This document shows, piece by piece, positions 5,691 to 10,700 of a stretch of DNA of 10,700 nt. Each line of letters begins with the position of its first letter. Positions within the stretch are counted from its first letter, which is position 1. Location: contig DHWR01000125.1 in assembly GCA_002413265.1 (NCBI GenBank), positions 1-10,700 of the forward strand, in the 5' to 3' direction. The notes beneath the pieces are model-generated. The model worked only from the letters and a program-made list of their open reading frames with translations, made no database searches and had not been told where the DNA came from. Both the position numbers and the translations under genes were made by a program. This DNA is from Chloroflexi bacterium UBA5177 (lineage in GTDB: Bacteria; Chloroflexota; UBA5177).

Positions 5691-6128
5691 GTGACAGAGA
5701 GAGACGATGCGACCAATACGACGCCCGAAATGAGACTCGAACTTGTACCCGTGCCGGTTTCGGATGTGGATCGGGCCAAGTCCTTCTACGAGCAGGCGGG
5801 CTTTGTGCTCAACGTTGATGTTCAGCCAGTCGAGGGAATGAGAGTTGTCCAGTTCACGCCGCCCGGGTCGGCCTGCTCCATCGTCTTCGGCACCGGCATG
5901 CCGGAAATCTCGGACATGGAGCCGGGATCGATCAAAGGACTCCATCTCGTCGTCGCGGACATGGATTTGGCTCGCGCGGCTTTGGTTGAACGCAAAATCG
6001 ATGTCGGCGAGGTCACGGACATGGTTGGAGTAAAGTACGCCGGCTTCACTGATCCGGACGACAATCTCTGGCTGCTACAGGAGTTCCCACCGGAGATGAG
6101 ACAGCCTGGGCAGAGTTTCTACACGTAA
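5691..6128 (+). CDS. VOC superfamily protein (glyoxalase/bleomycin-resistance fold)
   Basis: A 145-residue protein with a single VOC domain. The first beta-alpha-beta-beta-beta module starts LELVPVPVSDVDRAKSFYEQ (about 16-35) and the second starts GLHLVVADMDLARAAL (about 84-99). Candidate metal ligands are Glu in LELVP, His in GLHLVV and Glu in LWLLQEF, the positions used by glyoxalase-type enzymes. The PDDNLWLLQEF ending is typical. Members isomerise, dioxygenate or simply sequester small molecules (fosfomycin, bleomycin, methylglyoxal); the substrate is not predictable here. The start is GTG 5691, with a strong AGAGGAGG (5677-5684) six bases upstream. The gene ends 54 bases from the convergent AlkZ-like gene. 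Confidence 0.92.
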   Translation: MTERDDATNTTPEMRLELVPVPVSDVDRAKSFYEQAGFVLNVDVQPVEGMRVVQFTPPGSACSIVFGTGMPEISDMEPGSIKGLHLVVADMDLARAALVERKIDVGEVTDMVGVKYAGFTDPDDNLWLLQEFPPEMRQPGQSFYT

Positions 6129-6182
6129 CCCGTCGACTCAGGACCACAGTCTGCCTGTCGGGACGTCAGCGCATGCGGGAAC

Positions 6183-7328
6183 TCAGTCACCGGGAAGCAG
6201 CCGTGTCTCGGCGCTGGCCAGCGTGCGCCACCAGTAGTCGTAACGGCCGTAGACCTTCGGTTCGCGGCCGGCGAGGAACGCCACGAGCTCCCGGGCCTCG
6301 GCGGCGAGTCCAGCCCACACCACGTCCGGCAGATGCTCAAAAGCGGTTGCCTCAACTCCTCCCTCGACCGGGCGCCACACGCCGGCGACATAGCCGTCGA
6401 CCAGCAGGGTGGGCAGCACGTCGCCGTTGGACCGGATGACCAGCTTGCGGTAGTCGTGTGGAATCACCCGACTTCGGTCGGAGCTGGCCAAAAAAATACT
6501 GTCCCACATGGCCATCAACCGCGGCGGCGCCGGAATGTCCTCGGGTGGACGCGGTGCGTCGGGGACGTCATACAGTTCCGCGCCGTTTGGCCCTTCCAAC
6601 CGCTCGAGATCGCCGGCAAGAGGCTTCAGCGCCTCTTTGACGCGGGCCCGCTGTACTAATGCGAACTGCGCCACGTCCGCCACCGACGCGGGTCCGAACC
6701 CTTCAAGGTAGCGTTTGACGAGCGTCTGCAAAGCTGCCGCAGCGGTGTCGGAGTCCGCGAAAAGCGGGTGAGATTTCGCAGCGATGTACGACGGGCGAGA
6801 ACCGAAGGACCACGGCAGCTGAGTTGGGACGTGCAGCAGCGGTGCGTACGCACGCAAACCTGGCCACACACGGCGATCCGGCGGGCCTCCGAGCCGCCTC
6901 TCGAGCCACGCTTGACTCTCGGCGGCGGTGCGCGGCCGGTGTGCGTACTGGACCAGGTCCGCGACTAGCGCATCGGCGTCGGCGACGGTGAGTCCGGAGC
7001 GCGTGAACCGGCCATTACGGTGCGCGACAGCACGCAGCGTCGGCTCTATGGCCTGCCGGAAGGCTAGGTAGTCCTCGCCGTGAACCGCGTGCAATGTGAT
7101 CCGCATCAGCGTTGCCTTCACCACTTTTTGGCTGGCGAAGGCGGCGTCGAGGCTGGCCGGATGGAAGTCGGTGAGCCGGTTCCACAATGCGAGGTACGGC
7201 GAGGCAGCCTGCTGGGCCTGCAGCGCCACCACGCGGCGCACCGCGTCGGCAGCGCCGAGCGATTCGCGCTGCAGCAGCAGCTGCCGCGCGAGCAGGGCTC
7301 GGTTGAGTCCCCGCGCAGTGATCCTCAT
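6183..7328 (-). CDS. Winged-helix HTH_42 family, AlkZ-like putative DNA glycosylase
   Basis: The 381-residue protein has the full-length layout of the HTH_42 (YcaQ/AlkZ-like) family: tandem winged-helix domains and a C-terminal beta-rich domain. It opens with LNRALLARQLLLQRES, followed by VVALQAQQAASPYLALWNRL. Later markers are TLMRITLHAVHGEDYLAFR, the second winged helix (YLEGFGPASVADVAQFA), and the C-terminal LLVDGYVAGVWRP and LVAFLAG. AlkZ enzymes unhook bulky alkyl adducts and interstrand crosslinks from DNA using a Q-aliphatic-Q motif near residue 37; here Q37-A38-Q39 occupies that place. YcaQ-type relatives carry Asp at the second position. That supports glycosylase chemistry, though many AlkZ-like paralogues are untested. 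It lies 31 bases after the DLH-like gene on the same strand, so an operon is likely. The ATG at 7328 has only a weak purine stretch upstream. Confidence 0.85.
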   Translation of the reverse strand: MRITARGLNRALLARQLLLQRESLGAADAVRRVVALQAQQAASPYLALWNRLTDFHPASLDAAFASQKVVKATLMRITLHAVHGEDYLAFRQAIEPTLRAVAHRNGRFTRSGLTVADADALVADLVQYAHRPRTAAESQAWLERRLGGPPDRRVWPGLRAYAPLLHVPTQLPWSFGSRPSYIAAKSHPLFADSDTAAAALQTLVKRYLEGFGPASVADVAQFALVQRARVKEALKPLAGDLERLEGPNGAELYDVPDAPRPPEDIPAPPRLMAMWDSIFLASSDRSRVIPHDYRKLVIRSNGDVLPTLLVDGYVAGVWRPVEGGVEATAFEHLPDVVWAGLAAEARELVAFLAGREPKVYGRYDYWWRTLASAETRLLPGD

Positions 7329-7359
7329 CCCGGCAGGATCTGACTACCAGGAATCGAGA

Positions 7360-7935
7360 TTACCGGTTGTTGAGGAAGCTGAGCACACGTTGCAGCAGCA
7401 ATGCGGCGGCGGCCTCGTCGTACGACGATAGCGAGCTGTCGGCGAAAAGGTGCTGGTCGCCCGGGTACAGGAATAGCTCACCGTCGTCGGCCTCCTCGAC
7501 CAGCGCACGGGCGGCGTCGATATCGCCTTCGCCGACGAAGAACGGGTCGGCGTCCATCCCATGTACTTGCACCGGCACTCCCTGCGGCCACGACGAGCCG
7601 AACTCGGAGACGGGGACGCAGGCATGGAAGAGCAGCGCCCCGCGCGCCCCCGCTCGCGTCTGGGCCAGCTTCTGCGCCGGGAGCACACCGAGCGAGAAAC
7701 CGGCGTACACCAGGTCGGCGGGCTTCCCTTCGACCGCGCGAGCGCCGCGCTCGATCACCTCGCCGAAACCGACCTCCCCGGCGTAGCGCACCCCCTCCTC
7801 TACAGTGTCGAAGGTGCGACCCTGGAACAGGTCGGGCGTGTGCACGGTGTGCCCAGCGCGGCGCAGCTCGTCGGCGAACGCGACAACGCCAGGGGTCAGC
7901 CCCTGGGCGTGGTGAAACAGCACTACTTCCGCCAA
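7360..7935 (-). CDS. Dienelactone hydrolase family protein
   Basis: A compact 191-residue alpha/beta hydrolase of the DLH type. It starts AEVVLFHHAQGLTPGVVAFAD, the usual opening of this short subgroup, followed by HTVHTPDLFQG. The nucleophile elbow is YAGFSLG with Ser81; the classic chloro-aromatic dienelactone hydrolases use Cys there. The Asp is likely in GMDADPFF (about D130) and the His in PGDQHLF (H162), so a full triad is visible. It probably hydrolyses a small ester or lactone in the cytoplasm; the natural substrate is unknown. The TTG start at 7935 is chosen because AGGGGAGGAG (around 7944-7953) sits about 9 bases upstream and the family begins here. The frame could extend to a TTG at 7977 without support. 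Upstream of the AlkZ-like gene, probable two-gene operon. Confidence 0.88.
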   Translation of the reverse strand: MAEVVLFHHAQGLTPGVVAFADELRRAGHTVHTPDLFQGRTFDTVEEGVRYAGEVGFGEVIERGARAVEGKPADLVYAGFSLGVLPAQKLAQTRAGARGALLFHACVPVSEFGSSWPQGVPVQVHGMDADPFFVGEGDIDAARALVEEADDGELFLYPGDQHLFADSSLSSYDEAAAALLLQRVLSFLNNR

Positions 7936-8122
7936 TGTCGACACTCCTCCCCTAGACGCCACGGTCTGACAATCCAAGGCGGTGAAATCATCCCGACAGT
8001 TTCAATAAAAGGAATCCAATGGGGTTGAACAAGGGACGGTATGGTCGAAACATGCATCAATATTGTAAGCAGAGCGCGAACGGGCGAAGGCCGAGGTACA
8101 GCGCTATTCGCCGTCCGCAGCC

Positions 8123-8731
8123 CTACGGCGCTCTGCCGGCAGGATAGGAGAGCTTCTCGCGAGTAATTCTCCATCCGGCTGGTGTCTTGACCAGGGAGTC
8201 GGATAAGTTGACCGGGCCCCTCGGGTTCTCGACCCGCACGCCCGTGGGCACGCGAATCAGGCTCTTTTGCCATTCCACGGCTTGACAATCAGCGGTCCCA
8301 GTCTCTCCCTGAACGATAATCTGCCCGCACCCAAACGAGCTGACTCCGCCGTTTACGATCAGGCCATTACCGCTTCGTGCGGATACGGAGCAGTTTTGTT
8401 GCTGCTGATAGACCTGCGCGACCAGCAGCCGACCGCTGTAGTACTTGTTCTCCTCGGTTCGAACGCGAGCAAGCATCGTTTTCAGTACGCTGGGCTGGAC
8501 CGCTTGGGGGGCGTTCATGGGTGCTCCCGGCGGGACGCACAGTTGTTGCTTCGCTAGCTGAGATCCCTGGACAACTTGGATTATCACTCCCTGGTCATCG
8601 GCTGAAGACGTTCCGAAATGAATGTTTTCCCAGGCAAACGAGGCAGCGACCACGACAACGACCGCGGTGAGCATGCTGACATGCCGAGCCAGAAACTGCC
8701 CCACCTTTCGGCGTACTACCGCCGCACTCAT
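8123..8731 (-). CDS. Single-pass membrane protein with extracytoplasmic Cys-containing domain
   Basis: A 202-residue protein of unknown function. A basic cytoplasmic stub (VRRKVGQFLARH) precedes one hydrophobic helix (SMLTAVVVVVAASFAW, about 19-34). There is no lipobox and no clear signal-peptidase site, so it is likely a signal-anchored protein with its C-terminal 165 residues outside. That part has four cysteines (C65, C114, C135, C149), an even number that could form two disulfides. It ends with VKTPAGWRITREKLSYP, a strand pair like those closing NTF2/SnoaL-like or Mce-associated extracellular domains. That likeness is weak and I do not assign a family. The ATG at 8731 has AAAGGA 8 bases upstream; the frame upstream to 8851 looks non-coding. 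It is divergent from the second methyltransferase. Confidence 0.75.
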   Translation of the reverse strand: MSAAVVRRKVGQFLARHVSMLTAVVVVVAASFAWENIHFGTSSADDQGVIIQVVQGSQLAKQQLCVPPGAPMNAPQAVQPSVLKTMLARVRTEENKYYSGRLLVAQVYQQQQNCSVSARSGNGLIVNGGVSSFGCGQIIVQGETGTADCQAVEWQKSLIRVPTGVRVENPRGPVNLSDSLVKTPAGWRITREKLSYPAGRAP

Positions 8732-8798
8732 TCTCAACGTCCTTTTGGCCTGATTCGCCCACCTACTAACGCACTGTCTTCGCGTGGCAGTGGGCCTG

Positions 8799-8825
8799 GG
8801 ATTGTTACGAGGCCGCGTCCAATCC
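8799..8825. promoter_or_regulatory. Inverted repeat in the membrane-protein/methyltransferase gap
   Basis: GGATTG (8799-8804) and CAATCC (8820-8825) form a 6-bp inverted repeat, extended outwards by CTGG/CCAG with one bulged G, around a 15-base spacer. It lies in the 191-base gap between divergent genes, so it may be an operator or part of a leader. No convincing promoter boxes accompany it. Confidence 0.2.
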
Positions 8826-8922
8826 AGTGCTGACGATTGTAATGCGCACATTGAGCACGCTCCACTCGAGCCGCCGGGGCGACATCGGGGAAGATGGAGT
8901 CGGCAGGAATTGGGGGTGGATC

Positions 8923-9525
8923 GTGACGCATCACCAGCACACGTCTAGTACCGGACGCCACTCTCCGGAAGAACAACGCGATTTCTTGAAGGACGAGGAC
9001 CGCCACCGCAGACTACCTCCTGATCCGATCCTGGAAGCTGTAGGGATTCAAGCCGGTGCAACGGTGATCGACGTGGGGGCGGGAACCGGGTTCTGGACGG
9101 TTCCACTGTCGAGACGAGTCGGTACCTCGGGCAAGGTGCTCGCCATCGACGTCGAGCCGATCATGATAGAGGAGCTCAGTGAGCTCGTGAAGGCCCAGGG
9201 AATCGGAAACGTCAGTGTGGTGAAATCGGAGGACCTGAGCATTCCACTAGCGGACCACATCGCCGATGCTGCGCTGGTCGGATTCGTGCTGCACCATGCT
9301 TCCGAGCCGAAGGGCTTTTTGCACGAAGTCACACGCCTCCTCAGGTCAGATGGCCGCGTGGTCGTCGTCGAGTGGCACAAGCGGGCGACAGAGCACGGCC
9401 CTCCAGTCGAGCTTCGGCTGTCGGAAGAGGAGACACGCTCGCTGCTCGAGAAAGAGGGCTACGCGGTGGACCAGGTGCCTGCGGGGCATGACGACGTTTA
9501 TGTTCTGCTAGGACGTCGTTGCTGA
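8923..9525 (+). CDS. Class I SAM-dependent methyltransferase (UbiE/MetW-like)
   Basis: A 200-residue cytoplasmic methyltransferase. SAM motif I is VIDVGAGTG (48-56), the ribose-binding acid is in VLAIDVEP (D76), the adenine-binding region is VVKSEDLSIPL (about 99-109) and the strand-4 segment is ALVGFVLHHA (117-126). LLRSDGRVVVVEW (139-151) corresponds to the LRPGG region, with SD replacing PG. The C-terminus (LSEEETRSLLEKEGYAV) is the usual helix-strand end. Substrate unknown. GTG 8923 is chosen because the fold starts shortly after it and a G-rich tract (GGGGGTGGA) lies just upstream; the frame is open back to GTG 8827 but that part is unlike the family. The intact motifs contrast with the TGA-interrupted methyltransferase at 2470. 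Confidence 0.88.
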   Translation: MTHHQHTSSTGRHSPEEQRDFLKDEDRHRRLPPDPILEAVGIQAGATVIDVGAGTGFWTVPLSRRVGTSGKVLAIDVEPIMIEELSELVKAQGIGNVSVVKSEDLSIPLADHIADAALVGFVLHHASEPKGFLHEVTRLLRSDGRVVVVEWHKRATEHGPPVELRLSEEETRSLLEKEGYAVDQVPAGHDDVYVLLGRRC

Positions 9526-9559
9526 GTCAGCTGCCGGTGGAGACCAGGAAGCGGGCATA

Positions 9560-9584
9560 GGCGCGGGTGCTTGGAACCCACGCC
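9560..9584. terminator. Hairpin after the second methyltransferase gene
   Basis: GGCGCGGGT (9560-9568) pairs with ACCCACGCC (9576-9584) with one C-A mismatch around a 7-base loop, 34 bases after the methyltransferase stop. It lacks a T-run, so it is only a weak terminator candidate. Confidence 0.3.
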
Positions 9585-9663
9585 AACTCGGGCGAATGGG
9601 TTGTGGCGGGTGGTCGCGATGACGGCAGGTCAGACGTGGCGGTTGTGAAGGACGATTGAAATC

Positions 9664-10700
9664 ATGATGGTCGACGATGCGTTTGTCCTGGGAGTGAACT
9701 ACCATCCTCGCAGTCAAGCGCTGTATTGGTGGCAGCACTTTGATGCGGGTGAGGTGCACGAGGATTTCGCCCTACTGCGCGAGCTCGGGCTGACCAAGGT
9801 GCGCATTTTTCTGATGTGGGACGACTTCCAACCCACGCCGGACACAGTCTCATCGGAGCGCCTGGGTAGTCTGCGCACCGTCGCCGATTGCGCCGCCGAA
9901 CAGGGGCTGGGCCTGGACGTGACGTTCTTCGTGGGGCACGCGAGCGGGCCGAACTGGCCGCCGCGTTGGCTGATCGGCGAGCCGATCGTGACCACCGAAC
10001 GTCCGATGGTGAGCGACGAGCAGCTAATGGATAGCGCTTACAGGAACTTTTTCAGCGACCGATCGGCACTGGCCGCGGAGCAGTTGCTCCTTACGACCGT
10101 CGTTAGCGAGCTGCGCGACCATCCGGGCGTATGGATGTGGAATCTGGGAAACGAGCCGGACCTTTTCGCCTGGCCTGCCGACCACGAGGCGGGTCGTGCG
10201 TGGGTGCGCGAGATGGTGACTCTGATCCATGGACTTGATCCGTCACGCCCGGTGACCTGCGGTTTGCATATGGACAGCTTGTGCCGGGACAACGGCCTGC
10301 GAGTGAACGAGGTGTTCGCCGAGACGGACGTCGCCGTGATGCACAGCTACCCCATGTACTCCGATTGGGCGAGAGGGCCGCTTGACCCCGATATGGCTCC
10401 GTACAGCTGTGCCCTCGTGGAGGCTTTGTCGGGCAAGCCGGTGCTGATGGAGGAATGGGGTGGCTGTACGGTAGCGCCAGGCGAGCCTTCACAGGTATGG
10501 GAATGGGAGGGCTATAAAGGCAGGCCGATGCGGCAGTTCATGGCGTCTGAGGAGGATATGGCTGCATACGTCGAGGCGGTGCTCCCCCGGCTGCTGGCCG
10601 TTGGGGCAACTGGAGCCATGATGTGGTGCTTTGCCGACACAAGCCCCGAGCTCTGGGAGACGCCGCCGTACCGAGACTGGCGCCACGAGCGTTTCTTCGG
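9664..10700 (+). CDS. GH5-like glycoside hydrolase (3' end beyond window)
   Basis: An open frame of 345 codons runs to the window edge without a stop. The start FVLGVNYHPR, then ALLRELGLTKVRIFLMWDDFQ (about 37-56), is the beta-1/beta-2 region of clan GH-A (beta/alpha)8 barrels. The acid/base motif is VWMWNLGNEPD with N163-E164, the strand-6 motif is VAVMHSYPMYSDW, and the nucleophile motif is PVLMEEWG with E264. This order fits GH5-type beta-mannanases and cellulases. No signal peptide or membrane segment appears at the N-terminus, which suggests a cytoplasmic enzyme acting on imported oligosaccharides or glycosides. The ATG at 9664 (or 9667) has AAGGA 11 bases upstream. Polysaccharide specificity cannot be read from this fragment. 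Confidence 0.85.
   Translation, partial: MMVDDAFVLGVNYHPRSQALYWWQHFDAGEVHEDFALLRELGLTKVRIFLMWDDFQPTPDTVSSERLGSLRTVADCAAEQGLGLDVTFFVGHASGPNWPPRWLIGEPIVTTERPMVSDEQLMDSAYRNFFSDRSALAAEQLLLTTVVSELRDHPGVWMWNLGNEPDLFAWPADHEAGRAWVREMVTLIHGLDPSRPVTCGLHMDSLCRDNGLRVNEVFAETDVAVMHSYPMYSDWARGPLDPDMAPYSCALVEALSGKPVLMEEWGGCTVAPGEPSQVWEWEGYKGRPMRQFMASEEDMAAYVEAVLPRLLAVGATGAMMWCFADTSPELWETPPYRDWRHERFF

Noticed and set aside
7401..7955. Plus-strand Arg-rich open frame of 184 codons
   Set aside because: It mirrors the DLH-type hydrolase and has the composition of an antisense shadow (long Arg/Pro runs).
8085..8115. GGCGAA/TTCGCC repeat downstream of the membrane-protein gene
   Set aside because: A 6-bp stem with an 18-base loop and no T-tract; not distinguishable from chance in GC-rich DNA.

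Overview
This window looks like chromosomal DNA of a moderately high-GC soil-type bacterium. A Chloroflexota or actinobacterium-like lineage is my best guess. The hints are coding style, GTG/TTG starts, a tetR and a marR gene that appear leaderless, a winged-helix HTH_42/AlkZ-like protein, a short dienelactone-hydrolase-like protein and a DUF1801 protein. No rRNA or taxonomic marker is present, so this is inference. TGA is an ordinary stop in several genes here (MFS pump, DUF1801, TetR, second methyltransferase), so the genetic code is standard.

Left part (1-2361): a marR-type regulator runs off the left edge on the minus strand. It is divergent from a 14-helix-type DHA2 drug/proton antiporter (471-1970). 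The shared intergenic region holds two promoters and an inverted-repeat operator candidate, the usual layout of a MarR-controlled efflux pump. A hairpin overlaps the end of the pump gene. The 499 bases after it contain a frameshifted minus-strand remnant that reads like the C-terminal part of a cupin-type protein.

Centre (2470-4677): the most interesting item is a class I SAM-dependent methyltransferase (2470-3219). Its 249-codon frame is intact except for two adjacent in-frame TGA codons (2773-2778). An RNA hairpin (2782-2813) begins three bases later, with a G-rich apical loop at the distance expected of a bacterial SECIS element. It is either a tandem-selenocysteine methyltransferase or a freshly broken gene; the sequence alone cannot decide. 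A convergent tetR gene (3259-3849) follows, divergent from an alpha/beta hydrolase (to 4677), with a palindromic operator candidate between them.

Right part (4678-10700): a decayed minus-strand fragment of the FtsH C-terminus; a DUF1801 protein and a VOC/glyoxalase-fold protein on the plus strand; then a minus-strand pair made of a DLH-type hydrolase and an AlkZ-like putative DNA glycosylase carrying a Q-A-Q motif at residues 37-39; a single-pass membrane protein with four extracytoplasmic cysteines (minus); a second class I methyltransferase (plus); and a GH5-like glycosidase that runs off the right edge.

The window reads as a mosaic of small detoxification/resistance and regulator modules (MFS pump, VOC protein, AlkZ-like protein, hydrolases, methyltransferases) mixed with decaying gene remnants, rather than one long operon. 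No tRNA, rRNA, CRISPR array, transposase or integrase was seen.
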